Part shown: positions 9,434-17,690 of the stretch, in pieces
Numbering within the stretch: position 1 is the first letter of the stretch
How the letters are laid out: each line of letters starts with the position of its first letter
Source of the DNA: an uncultured Bacilli bacterium
Lineage (GTDB): Bacteria > Bacillota_I > Bacilli_A > RFN20 > DUOF01
Direction: 5' to 3'
Length of the DNA stretch: 64,000 bases
Assembly (NCBI GenBank): GCA_934183255.1
Contig: CAKPSD010000001.1
Location: forward strand, 248,001 to 312,000
Made by a program: the position numbers and the translations under genes
Notes under the pieces: generated by a model
Told to the model about the DNA's origin: nothing
What the model saw: only the letters and a program-made list of their open reading frames with translations
The model's database searches: none

Positions 9434-10861
9434 CTACCTCTTTTCTATTTCTTCTTTTAAAATTGTTTTTGTCATTACAGGGTTAGCTTGTCCTCTTGTT
9501 TGTTTCATAACTTGCCCTACAAAGAAATCAAAAACGTTACTTCTACCACCTTTATATTCTTCTATTAATTTTTGATTATTATCTAAAATAGTAGTTACGA
9601 TTGTTCTAATTGAACTATCATCACTAGTTTGTTTAATTCCTAATTCATCAATAATTTTTAATGGTTCTTTATTAGTTTCTACAACTTTATAGAATACTTC
9701 TTTAGCTTGCTTTGAAGAAATCTTTCCATCTTCAACAAGTTTTACTAAATCTTTTAACATTTTAGGAGTTAAATATAAACTAGTTATTTCTTCTTCACTT
9801 TTATTTAAGTGAGCTAAAATAATTGATGTAATCCAGTTAGCACTTGTTTTAGGATTAATGCCTAACTCTATACATTTTTCAAAGTACTCTGCTACAGCTT
9901 TATCTTTTACGATAACAGTTGCATCATACTTACTTATTTCATATTCTTTCATATATTTATTTATTCTTTCAAATTGAAGCATAGGAATAGTTTTTCTAAC
10001 TTCTTCTATAAAAGAATCTTTTAAAGTGTAAGGAGGGATGTTTGGTTCTATAAAGTATTTATAGTCTACTCCTTCAACCTTTTCTCTCATACGATAAGTT
10101 TTATTATCAGTGTCATCATATCTTCTTGTTTCTTGAATAATTTTTCCACCTTCATCTAAAACTTCACTTTGTCTTTTTATTTCATATTCAATTGCACTTC
10201 TTACATTTGCAAATGAGTTAATATTTTTCATTTCTACTTTAGTTCCAAGTACTGTACTTCCTTTAGGTGCTAATGATATATTAACATCACATCTCATTTG
10301 CCCTCTATCTGTTCTAGCTTCACTTACATCGCAATATAAGAAGATTTTTCTTAAAGCATCTAGGAAAGCTAAAGCTTCATCAGCACTATGCATGCATGGC
10401 TCTGTTACTGTTTCTAGAAGTGGAATACCTGCTCTATTGTAATCAATTAATGAATAGTTATCATAGTGATCTAGACTAGCTGTATCTTCTTCTAAGTGTA
10501 TATCATGAATATCTATTCTTTTTATTTTTTCTCCTACAAATACATTTATATATCCATTTACTCCTACAGGATCATGCATTTGTGTAATTTGATATCCTTT
10601 TGGCAAATCTGGATAATAATAGTTTTTTCTGTCAAAATACATTTTATGAGGAACTTTACAATTAAGTGCTAAGGCCATTTTTACTGATTTTTTTACTGCC
10701 TCATAGTTTACTACTGGTAAAATACCTGGGAATGCTAAATCTATTTCGGTAATGTTACTGTTTGCTAATTCTTCATAGGCATTTAGTGAAGGAGAAAACA
10801 TTTTTGTATGTGTTTTTACTTCACAGTGAACTTCTAGTCCAATAGTTACTTCATATTCCAT
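9434..10861 (-). CDS. gatB: Asp/Glu-tRNA(Asn/Gln) amidotransferase subunit B
   Basis: 475-residue tRNA-binding and kinase subunit of GatCAB. The N-terminal cradle has the family motifs GLEVHCEVKTHTKMFS (8-23), YYYPDLPKGYQITQ and DYNRAGIPLLE. The C-terminal helical and YqeY-like tail (~325-475) ends with the GQVMKQTRGQANP segment. It activates misacylated Asp- or Glu-tRNA with ATP for amide transfer. The start codon directly abuts the stop of gatA, which indicates translational coupling. Confidence 0.97.
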   Translation of the reverse strand: MEYEVTIGLEVHCEVKTHTKMFSPSLNAYEELANSNITEIDLAFPGILPVVNYEAVKKSVKMALALNCKVPHKMYFDRKNYYYPDLPKGYQITQMHDPVGVNGYINVFVGEKIKRIDIHDIHLEEDTASLDHYDNYSLIDYNRAGIPLLETVTEPCMHSADEALAFLDALRKIFLYCDVSEARTDRGQMRCDVNISLAPKGSTVLGTKVEMKNINSFANVRSAIEYEIKRQSEVLDEGGKIIQETRRYDDTDNKTYRMREKVEGVDYKYFIEPNIPPYTLKDSFIEEVRKTIPMLQFERINKYMKEYEISKYDATVIVKDKAVAEYFEKCIELGINPKTSANWITSIILAHLNKSEEEITSLYLTPKMLKDLVKLVEDGKISSKQAKEVFYKVVETNKEPLKIIDELGIKQTSDDSSIRTIVTTILDNNQKLIEEYKGGRSNVFDFFVGQVMKQTRGQANPVMTKTILKEEIEKR

Positions 10862-12322
10862 TTATTTTACCTCCTTTGCTATTTGTCCAATGTATGGATA
10901 TTTAGATTCAATAGCGTATGCTACACTTAGTAAATTTAAATCTTGTTTAACACCACTTGTAATATTTAATCCAATTGGCATTTTATCTACAAATCCACAT
11001 GGGATTGTAATACTTGGAAATCCTCCAAAGTTACCTATAGCCATATGGTTTTCTAATATTAAATATCTAGTAGACAACTTATCTACATTTTCACTAATAA
11101 ATTTAGGCGCTACATTTCCTTGTGCTGGAGCAATCATACCATCATACTTACTAAATAATTCAGTCATTTTATTTACAATTAATCTTCTTACTCTTTGAGC
11201 ATTTAAGAATAATTTTTCTTGGTTTTCTTTTTGAAGAATATAACTTCCAAGTACAAATCTTCTCTTAATTAATTCACTAAAGCCTTTGCTTCTTGCATCA
11301 AACATAATTTGATCAATTGAAGTACCTTCTCCTCTAGGTCCAAAGATAATTCCTGTTAAGTTAGAGTTATTTGAAGTAGCCTCTGCACACGAAATTGTAA
11401 AGTAAGTTGAGAATATTGCTTCAAGTAATTTTATATCAACGCTTTCTGCATGTACTTCCATACCTAATTCTTTACATTTTTCTATCACTTCTTCAAAGTT
11501 AGAAATAATACTTTCAAGCTCATCATCATAATCATCTTTATATGTATTTCTATCTAACATCTCTTTTATGTAGAACAATTTTTTACCTTTAACGTTACTA
11601 GTTAATTCTTTAGCAAAACTTACATTAGTATCTTTAAGACTAGTCATATCTTTTTCATCATGTCCTTTAATACAATCCAAAACATACGCTACATCTTTTA
11701 CACTTCTTGTAAAACATCCAACATGATCTAAAGAACAAGCGAATGGGAATAACCCAAAACGAGATACTAATCCATATGTTGGCTTATAACCTACTATTCC
11801 TCCATATGCTGCAGGTTTACGAATAGAATCTCCTGTATCACTACCTAAAGCAAATGGAACTATACCTAAAGCAACACTAGCAGCACTTCCAGCACTAGAA
11901 CCACCTATTAATCTTGTATTATCCCAGGGATTACTAACAGGTCCTGTATGACCTGTTGTTCCACTTCCTCCCATTGCAAGTTCATCTAATACTGTTTTAC
12001 CAATATTTATAGCTCCTGCTTTCTTTAATTTTTCTACTACAGTAGCATCAAAGAAAGGAACATAATTTTTTAATATATTAGATGAAGCTGTTGTTAATAT
12101 TCCTTTAGTAGATAAGTTATCTTTAATTGCACATGGTATGCCACTTAATACACTATCACTACTTGTAGTATTACTAGCATCATCACAAATTGTAACAAAC
12201 GAATTATACTCACCTTGATATTTATGTGCTAATTCAAGACTTTCTTTAATTAATTCTTCACTAGTTACTTTTTTACTATCCAAATCTTTTCTTAATTCTT
12301 CAATTGTTTTTGTTATATGCAT
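10862..12322 (-). CDS. gatA: Asp/Glu-tRNA(Asn/Gln) amidotransferase subunit A
   Basis: 486-residue amidase-signature subunit that releases ammonia from glutamine and passes it to GatB. The Ser-cisSer-Lys catalytic set is visible: Lys in AIKDNLSTKG (~66-75), and the serines in GGSSAGSAASVALG and GSDTGDSIRKPAAYGG. The latter has D and K at positions where many GatA proteins have G and Q, a known variant as far as I recall. It lies 1 nt after gatC and directly abuts gatB. Confidence 0.97.
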   Translation of the reverse strand: MHITKTIEELRKDLDSKKVTSEELIKESLELAHKYQGEYNSFVTICDDASNTTSSDSVLSGIPCAIKDNLSTKGILTTASSNILKNYVPFFDATVVEKLKKAGAINIGKTVLDELAMGGSGTTGHTGPVSNPWDNTRLIGGSSAGSAASVALGIVPFALGSDTGDSIRKPAAYGGIVGYKPTYGLVSRFGLFPFACSLDHVGCFTRSVKDVAYVLDCIKGHDEKDMTSLKDTNVSFAKELTSNVKGKKLFYIKEMLDRNTYKDDYDDELESIISNFEEVIEKCKELGMEVHAESVDIKLLEAIFSTYFTISCAEATSNNSNLTGIIFGPRGEGTSIDQIMFDARSKGFSELIKRRFVLGSYILQKENQEKLFLNAQRVRRLIVNKMTELFSKYDGMIAPAQGNVAPKFISENVDKLSTRYLILENHMAIGNFGGFPSITIPCGFVDKMPIGLNITSGVKQDLNLLSVAYAIESKYPYIGQIAKEVK

Positions 12323-12323
12323 C

Positions 12324-12614
12324 TTATTCCACCACCTTTGGTACTCTTATTTCTCTACCTTTTTTACTTCCAGTATTACTTAAAGCATCTTCTATTTCTA
12401 TATTTCTACTATAAGAATCATTTCTTAATTCAACATCTTCTAATTCAAAAGGAAATGTCATTGGTTCCACATCACTAATATTATCTATATCTCCAATTAA
12501 ATCCATTTGTTTTAAAATAACATCAAATTCATTTAACAATGTTTCATATTCTTCGTCTTTCATATCAAACATTAGTTTACTTGCATAATTTTTTAATTTT
12601 TCCTTAGTTACCAT
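12324..12614 (-). CDS. gatC: Asp/Glu-tRNA(Asn/Gln) amidotransferase subunit C
   Basis: 96-residue scaffold subunit that wraps around GatA and helps it dock to GatB. It shows the family pattern: an N-terminal helical pair (KLKNYASKLMFDMKDEEYE), a central DIDNISDVEPMTFPF segment and LRND near residue 75. It is the first gene of the gatC-gatA-gatB-aspS operon, with a GAGGGGG ribosome site 8 nt before the ATG, directly downstream of a T-box terminator. Confidence 0.93.
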   Translation of the reverse strand: MVTKEKLKNYASKLMFDMKDEEYETLLNEFDVILKQMDLIGDIDNISDVEPMTFPFELEDVELRNDSYSRNIEIEDALSNTGSKKGREIRVPKVVE

Positions 12615-12649
12615 TAAAAATTCCCCCTCAACTCGTTTATTTTAACACA

Positions 12650-12925
12650 AAAAAACAGTAACTCATCTACTTAGGGACGAATTACTGTTAAAATTTATAT
12701 CCGCGGTGCCACCCTTATTATTATATTTATAATATAATCGCTCTTTTCAGTTCTATTAAACCTAGTAACATGGTAACGGATTACTACCGATCTAAATTAC
12801 TCATTTCTTTTCACTTAGATACTCCGAAGTGTTCTTCATAGTATTCTTTATTGTTAGCTCACACCATACCTAACTCGCTGTAATTAGTTTATACTATTAC
12901 TTTTCTTCATCAACGTTATGCCTTA
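12650..12925 (-). promoter_or_regulatory. T-box leader of gatCAB-aspS (Asn specifier overlapping a Glu codon)
   Basis: The T-box AGGGTGGCACCGCGG lies at 12715-12701. Its terminator has arms ACAGTAATT and AGTTACTGT (about 12688-12655) followed by a T-run. Stem I shows the conserved GCGAGTTAGG and GGTGTGAGCTAAC segments. The specifier area reads GAAC (12834-12831) followed by A: AAC is an Asn codon and GAA, offset by one base, is a Glu codon. An Asn specifier fits an operon that makes Asn-tRNA(Asn) by transamidation. Confidence 0.92.
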
Positions 12926-12985
12926 TTTATATTCTTTTTTTTAAACATTGTCAACAATAAATTAATATTTTTACTTTTAAAGAAA

Positions 12986-13204
12986 TTAATCTTCTAAATC
13001 TTTTAGTCTTTTACTTCTTTCTTTTAAATCTTTTATATTATCTGATACTTCTTTATATTTTCTTAATAATTTATCTGCTAGAGCCATATCATTATTTTTT
13101 TTAGCTTCATCTAGTTTTTTTTCTAATTCATTGAATAATAATATATTTCTATCTAATTCCTCAGCAATTAAATAGAACTCTGTTAATACTTTTGAAGTTG
13201 GCAT
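12986..13204 (-). CDS. Small coiled-coil protein, unknown function
   Basis: A short acidic/basic helical protein of 72 residues rich in heptad-like leucines (LDRNILLFNELEKKLDEAKK and a following LLRKYKEV). I chose the ATG at 13204 because AGGAGA sits 9 nt upstream; the in-frame GTG at 13213 would touch the ribosome site. No membrane segment or catalytic motif is visible. It stands between the gatCAB T-box and a divergent sugar-nucleotide gene. It resembles small YlbF/YmcA-like helical proteins only in composition, so no function is assigned. Confidence 0.7.
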   Translation of the reverse strand: MPTSKVLTEFYLIAEELDRNILLFNELEKKLDEAKKNNDMALADKLLRKYKEVSDNIKDLKERSKRLKDLED

Positions 13205-13265
13205 ACAATTCACTCTCCTACATATAATAATTATATCTTATTCTTTTAGTTTCTAAAATAATATC

Positions 13266-13295
13266 TTGTAAAAAAAAGCAATATTTTAGTATAAT
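13266..13295 (+). promoter_or_regulatory. Promoter of the UDP-sugar pyrophosphorylase gene
   Basis: TTGTAA (13266-13271), 18-nt spacer, TATAAT (13290-13295), about 20 nt ahead of the AAGGAG ribosome site. Confidence 0.65.
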
Positions 13296-13317
13296 TCTTA
13301 AAAAGGAGTGTATTTTA

Positions 13318-14517
13318 ATGGATACTACTAAATTCAAAAACACTTATATAAATACAAAAAATTATGAAAAACTTTCTGAAATAGAAAAAGAAAAATTTCA
13401 TAAACAACTTAATAAATTAAATTTTGATTTTATTTTAAATTCTATTTTAAGTAATAAACAAGGTAATATCTCTCCTATTAACGTTTTGAAGACTAATGAA
13501 ATAGAAAAGAACAAAGACTCTTATTATAAAGTTGGAATTAATGCATTAAAGGAAGGAAAAATTGCGATGGTTTCTTTAGCTGGAGGAATGGGAACTAGAC
13601 TTGGAAGCAATAGTCCTAAAGGAACATATAATGTAGGAATAACAAGAGATTTATATATATTTGAATGTCAAATTACACAATTATTAAAAATAGTAAAAGA
13701 ATGTGGCAATTGGATTTATTTATTTATCATGACTAGTGAAAAGAATCATGATGAAACTGTAAGCTTTTTAAAAGATAAAAATTATTTTGGATATAATGAG
13801 AAGTATATTATTTTCTTCAATCAAGAAATGAGTCCTACTACTGATTTTGAAGGAAATGTATTAATGGAAAATAATTATACAATATCCACTTCCCCTAATG
13901 GAAATGGTGGATGGTATTCTTCAATGATTAAAGAAGGATTAATGGATATACTTGAACAAAATAATATTGAGTATCTAAATGTTTATAGTATTGATAATGT
14001 ATTACAAAAGATGGCAGATCCTTATTTTATAGGTGCTACTATATTAAATAATGTGGATTGTGGTGCTAAAGTTATAAAGAAAGCATATCCTGATGAAAAA
14101 TTAGGAGTTATTTGTTTAGAAAATAATCATCCTTCAATCACTGAATACTATGAATTAACTGATGAACTTAGAAATTCAAAGGATGAAGAAGGTAATTATA
14201 AATATGATTATGGAGTAATACTTAATTATTTATTTAAGAAGGCATCTTTAGATAAAATTGCAACTGTTGGTTTTCCTGTTCATAAAGTTGCAAAAAAAAT
14301 TCCTTATATAAATGACAATGGTAATTTAATTGAGCCAAGTGAACCTAATGGATATAAATATGAAACTTTAATATTAGATATGATAAAATTATTAGATACA
14401 TGTTTACCATATGAAGTAATTAGAGAAAAAGAATTTGCTCCAATTAAGAACTTGCATGGCGTAGATTCTGTAGATACTGCTAGAGAATTATTAATTAAAA
14501 ATGGTATAAAATTATAA
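13318..14517 (+). CDS. UDP-sugar pyrophosphorylase (UDPGP/UAP family)
   Basis: 399 residues of the UDPGP family, which includes eukaryotic UDP-N-acetylglucosamine and UTP-glucose pyrophosphorylases. It has the nucleotide-binding motif LAGGMGTRLGSNSPKG (~84-99). Later segments with substrate-site character are SPNGNGGWY and the region around YLNVYSIDNVLQKMADP. It should condense UTP with a sugar 1-phosphate (GlcNAc-1-P or Glc-1-P) to give the UDP-sugar for envelope polymers. This family is distinct from bacterial GlmU and GalU and occurs in scattered bacteria. Substrate specificity cannot be decided here. It is a single gene with its own promoter and an AAGGAG site 9 nt before the ATG. Confidence 0.85.
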   Translation: MDTTKFKNTYINTKNYEKLSEIEKEKFHKQLNKLNFDFILNSILSNKQGNISPINVLKTNEIEKNKDSYYKVGINALKEGKIAMVSLAGGMGTRLGSNSPKGTYNVGITRDLYIFECQITQLLKIVKECGNWIYLFIMTSEKNHDETVSFLKDKNYFGYNEKYIIFFNQEMSPTTDFEGNVLMENNYTISTSPNGNGGWYSSMIKEGLMDILEQNNIEYLNVYSIDNVLQKMADPYFIGATILNNVDCGAKVIKKAYPDEKLGVICLENNHPSITEYYELTDELRNSKDEEGNYKYDYGVILNYLFKKASLDKIATVGFPVHKVAKKIPYINDNGNLIEPSEPNGYKYETLILDMIKLLDTCLPYEVIREKEFAPIKNLHGVDSVDTARELLIKNGIKL

Positions 14518-14543
14518 TATAAGTAATTTTTTTAAGATAGTTA

Positions 14544-14572
14544 TTGATTTTTTTCTTTTAGAATGTTATTAT
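14544..14572 (+). promoter_or_regulatory. rpmB promoter
   Basis: TTGATT (14544-14549), 17 nt, TATTAT (14567-14572), about 40 nt before the rpmB start. Confidence 0.7.
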
Positions 14573-14611
14573 ACAACAGCGTAATGATTAAATAAGTAAG
14601 GGGGTAAAATA

Positions 14612-14785
14612 ATGTCAAGAGTTTGTGCTATTACAGGTAAAGGTGCATTAAGTGGTAACAAACGTTCTCATGCATTAAATGCTACACGTAGAAAATGGAA
14701 TGTTAATTTACAAAAAGTAACAATCAATGGTAAAACAGAATACGTTTCAGCACGTGCACTAAGAACCCTTAAAAAAGCTGACTAA
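14612..14785 (+). CDS. rpmB: Ribosomal protein L28 (bL28)
   Basis: 57-residue large-subunit protein. The frame reads [20 protein letters not shown] and continues with the conserved segment [13 protein letters not shown]. Only two cysteine-type zinc positions of the four-cysteine form are hinted at (one Cys at residue 5), so this is the zinc-free form. It has a purine-rich AAGGGGG ribosome site and its own promoter and terminator. Confidence 0.96.
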   Translation: MSRVCAITGKGALSGNKRSHALNATRRKWNVNLQKVTINGKTEYVSARALRTLKKAD

Positions 14786-14792
14786 TAATATT

Positions 14793-14817
14793 AAGCATCA
14801 AATGATGCTTTTTTTAT
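14793..14817 (+). terminator. rpmB terminator
   Basis: AAGCATCA and TGATGCTT arms with a 2-nt centre (AA), then a T-run. Confidence 0.85.
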
Positions 14818-14822
14818 ACTAA

Positions 14823-14846
14823 AAAAGATGAACATTAAGTTCATCT
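14823..14846 (-). terminator. trpS terminator (bidirectional)
   Basis: AAAAGATGAAC and GTTCATCTTTTT arms around a 5-nt loop, T-runs on both strands. It lies between convergent rpmB and trpS. Confidence 0.8.
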
Positions 14847-14848
14847 TT

Positions 14849-15892
14849 TTATTTTCTATAATTAATTCCCATTGCTTCTTTTAAGGCAAGTAAGTTTTTA
14901 CTAGCTTCCTTTCTAGCATCATCACTACCCTTAAAAATAATCTTTAATATTTCATTTTTATTTTTTTCTAATTCTTTTCTTCTATTTCTAATAGGCTCTA
15001 AAGTCTCTTGTAAAACATTATTTAAGAACTTTTTAACTTTTACATCTCCAAGTCCTCCTCTTTCATAATGTGCTTTCAATTCATCAAGATTTTTATATTC
15101 AGGTAAATATTTAATAAAATGTTCATCTTTGCAAAAAGCTTCAAGATATATAAATACAGGATTACCTTCTGTTTTACCTGGATCTTCTACTTTTAAATGA
15201 TTTGGATCTGTATACATACTCATAACTTTTTTCCTTATATCTTCAGGTTCATCGCTTAAATAAATACAATTACCAATTGATTTACTCATTTTTGCTTTTC
15301 CATCAGTCCCCGGTAATCTTAAACAAGTTTTATTTGTTGGTAATAAAGCTTGTGGTTCTAATAAAGTTTCTTTATATAAATTATTAAATGATCTCACTAT
15401 TTCTCTTGCTTGTTCAATCATTGGCAATTGATCTTCACCTACTGGTACAATAGTTGCATTAAATGCTGTAATATCTGCGGTTTGGCTAACTGGATATGTT
15501 AAAAATCCCATAGGAATAGAGCCATTGAAGTCTCTTATTTTTAATTCTTCCTTAACAGTTGGGTTTCTCTCAAGTCTTGACAAAGTAACTAAGTTCATAT
15601 AATAAAATGTAAATTCTGTTAACTCTGGTATTTCTGATTGAATAAAAATAGTAACTTTTGAAGGATCTATACCTACTGATAAATAATCTAGTGCTACTTC
15701 GATTATATTATCTCTAACCTTTTGCACATTTCCATAGTTATCTGTTAAAGCCTGTGAGTCTGCTATCATAATGTACATTTTATCATAGTTTCCTTCATTT
15801 TGAAGTCTTACTCTTTCTCTTAATGAGCCAACATAATGTCCTATATGTAATTTACCTGTTGGTCTATCTCCTGTTAAAATAATTTTTCGCAT
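14849..15892 (-). CDS. trpS: Tryptophanyl-tRNA synthetase
   Basis: Class I enzyme of 347 residues charging tRNA-Trp. The N-terminus has GDRPTGKLHIGHYVGSL with the HIGH signature at ~16-19. The second signature KMSKS lies in GKAKMSKSIGN near 201-205. The tryptophan-pocket region is seen around DSQALTDN and PVSQTADI. The usual GxxP-S near the start is replaced by GDRPTG, as in many Firmicutes. It is monocistronic and convergent with rpmB. I see no T-box in the 140 nt upstream, unlike many trpS genes. Confidence 0.96.
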   Translation of the reverse strand: MRKIILTGDRPTGKLHIGHYVGSLRERVRLQNEGNYDKMYIMIADSQALTDNYGNVQKVRDNIIEVALDYLSVGIDPSKVTIFIQSEIPELTEFTFYYMNLVTLSRLERNPTVKEELKIRDFNGSIPMGFLTYPVSQTADITAFNATIVPVGEDQLPMIEQAREIVRSFNNLYKETLLEPQALLPTNKTCLRLPGTDGKAKMSKSIGNCIYLSDEPEDIRKKVMSMYTDPNHLKVEDPGKTEGNPVFIYLEAFCKDEHFIKYLPEYKNLDELKAHYERGGLGDVKVKKFLNNVLQETLEPIRNRRKELEKNKNEILKIIFKGSDDARKEASKNLLALKEAMGINYRK

Positions 15893-15980
15893 ACTAACAC
15901 TCCTATATATAAATATATTAATAAAACATTTTTATTCTATCACAAACTTTTTTATTTATAGTCATTTTGCCTTCACTTTA

Positions 15981-16009
15981 TTGTAAAAAAGCCCTTTTTT
16001 GATTATAAT
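15981..16009 (+). promoter_or_regulatory. Promoter of the 16033 gene
   Basis: TTGTAA (15981-15986), exactly 17 nt, TATAAT (16004-16009). Confidence 0.75.
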
Positions 16010-16032
16010 AATTATGTAAGGAGTGATTATTT

Positions 16033-16419
16033 ATGAATAAAATAGATACATTGAAAATGAGTATATTTAAAGATGAATGGTTTGCTCTTGAAAATAAGGA
16101 TATGAATCAAGATGTTTTTAGCGAGCTTGTTAATAGTTTGAATAAAGCCTTTACTGATGAGTATGGAGTTGAAGGCGCTAAAGAACATGTTGTAAAGATA
16201 AGTAAAAATGATAGACTTGTTTTATTTATTAATGCTAAAAAAGTTCCTAATATAATTAAAAGTTTAGTTCAAATGCCTAATTATGATATCCAAATAGAAT
16301 TAAATGGAAGAACTAATACAGGTGAAGAAAAAACTAAGTTAATGACTAAACCATTTGACTCAAATAGTTGTGCAGAAGTTATTCCTTATTATAATAAGAA
16401 TTCTAAAAGAACTCAGTGA
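16033..16419 (+). CDS. Hypothetical protein
   Basis: 128-residue soluble protein, no signal peptide or membrane helix, with a mixed helix/strand look (helical start to ~50, then VVKISKNDRLVLFINAKKV). I recognise no family. It has a strong promoter, a TAAGGAGTG ribosome site 9 nt before the ATG and its own terminator, so it is likely an expressed single gene. The stop codon sits in the loop/stem of the terminator hairpin. Confidence 0.8.
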   Translation: MNKIDTLKMSIFKDEWFALENKDMNQDVFSELVNSLNKAFTDEYGVEGAKEHVVKISKNDRLVLFINAKKVPNIIKSLVQMPNYDIQIELNGRTNTGEEKTKLMTKPFDSNSCAEVIPYYNKNSKRTQ

Positions 16420-16430
16420 GTTCTTTTTTT
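16407..16430 (+). terminator. Terminator overlapping the end of the 16033 gene
   Basis: AAGAACTC (16407-16414) and GAGTTCTT (16418-16425) with a 3-nt loop, then a T-run. The hairpin contains the last codons and the TGA. Confidence 0.85.
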
Positions 16431-16441
16431 ACTTGTTGTTA

Positions 16442-16469
16442 TTGACATATATTTATTTTAATGTATTAT
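16442..16469 (+). promoter_or_regulatory. Promoter of the diguanylate cyclase gene
   Basis: TTGACA (16442-16447), 16 nt, TATTAT (16464-16469). Confidence 0.65.
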
Positions 16470-16491
16470 TTTTATTATTGAAGGTGATTTT

Positions 16492-17550
16492 GTGAGTTTT
16501 ATTATACAATTTTATCCAAGTATAGTTTTAATTATTTTCTTTTTAGTTTTTATTCTTTTTGAAAAAACATTTTACAAAAGTATTAATAAATATTTTTCAT
16601 ATTCTATAATTTGTGCTATTTTACTAGTTATTTCTAATATATTAGAGGCATATACTGCTACTTTAAATTATTATTTATGGGAGAGAGTCCTATTTACTGT
16701 TTTAGATTATATATTTAGCTCATTAAGTTTACTATTGATGCTTTTTTATTTTCAAAAAACTGCAAAAGAAAAAATACTATTTTCTATTCCTCAAATAATA
16801 AATACTATATTAGTACTTTTATCTATTAAATATCATTTTATATTTTATATAAGTAATAACAACGAATTAATATATGGTAAATTAAATTTTATTCCTATAA
16901 TAGTTAGATGTTTATACATCTTAATATTAGTTTACTTTATTATTAAAAGTTTAAATAAAATTACTTTTAAAGAAGGTTTTCTTCTTAGTTTAATTGCTAT
17001 AAATGCCATTATTATCACAATATTAAACTTTACTAGTGATTTAGCATATATTTTATCTACAGGAGTTATAATAAATATTGTTTTCTATTATTTATTTTTA
17101 TATGAAAAACGTAATAGTACTGATATTCTTACTGGTGCATTAGTTCGTAGAAAGTTTTACTCTGATGCTTCTATGTATCCAGCTACTATTAGCGCTATTA
17201 TATTTATAGATGTAAATGATTTAAAAATAATTAACGATACAAAAGGTCATGAAGCTGGAGATATTGCTCTTAAAACTATTTGTAATTCTATATATAGTGA
17301 ACTTAGTCTTAAAGAAAGTTTATATCGATTAGGTGGGGATGAATTTTGTATATTATGTAGAAGATCTACTAAAGAAGAAATAGATTCTTTAATAGATAAT
17401 ATACTTAATAATATAACTAATGAAGGGTATAGTGCTGCTATTGGATATGAAATGTATGATAAATCTTTATCTTTAGATGAAAATGTTCAAAAAGCGGATA
17501 CTAAAATGTATGAGATAAAAAAGAAAAATAAAGAAAAAAATTTTTTATAA
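16492..17550 (+). CDS. Membrane-anchored diguanylate cyclase (GGDEF)
   Basis: 352 residues. The first ~200 contain six to seven hydrophobic helices forming a membrane sensor region. The C-terminal GGDEF domain (~205-350) starts with DILTGALVRRKF, contains FIDVNDLKIINDTKGHEAGD and has an intact active-site motif RLGGDEF. It is therefore expected to make cyclic di-GMP from two GTP. No RxxD inhibitory site is evident upstream of GGDEF (the residues there are LKESLYR). It starts at GTG with an AAGGTGAT ribosome site. No partner phosphodiesterase lies in the window. Confidence 0.9.
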   Translation: MSFIIQFYPSIVLIIFFLVFILFEKTFYKSINKYFSYSIICAILLVISNILEAYTATLNYYLWERVLFTVLDYIFSSLSLLLMLFYFQKTAKEKILFSIPQIINTILVLLSIKYHFIFYISNNNELIYGKLNFIPIIVRCLYILILVYFIIKSLNKITFKEGFLLSLIAINAIIITILNFTSDLAYILSTGVIINIVFYYLFLYEKRNSTDILTGALVRRKFYSDASMYPATISAIIFIDVNDLKIINDTKGHEAGDIALKTICNSIYSELSLKESLYRLGGDEFCILCRRSTKEEIDSLIDNILNNITNEGYSAAIGYEMYDKSLSLDENVQKADTKMYEIKKKNKEKNFL

Positions 17551-17600
17551 TCAAACAAATTTTGTTAACAAATAGTTAATCATAATTTATGATATTTTAC

Positions 17601-17629
17601 TTGCTTATTTATTTTTATGGTGATATACT
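17601..17629 (+). promoter_or_regulatory. Promoter of the DEAD-box helicase gene
   Basis: TTGCTT (17601-17606), 17 nt, TATACT (17624-17629). The predicted start near 17636 leaves a ~55-nt leader containing a terminator-like hairpin. Confidence 0.75.
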
Positions 17630-17646
17630 TAGCATGCTTAATTTTT

Positions 17647-17675
17647 AAAACGTGATTATGCACGTTTTTATTTTG
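17647..17675 (+). promoter_or_regulatory. Terminator-like hairpin in the helicase leader
   Basis: AAAACGTG (17647-17654) and CACGTTTT (17661-17668) around a 6-nt loop, followed by TTATTTT. It lies between the promoter and the AAAGGAG ribosome site, so it can act as an attenuator or a 5' stabilising stem. Confidence 0.6.
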
Positions 17676-17690
17676 CAAAAGGAGTATAGC

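Noticed and set aside
17652..17690. ATG at 17652 as start of the DEAD-box helicase
   Set aside because: It lies inside the leader hairpin, lacks a ribosome site, and homologous sequence starts at 17691.
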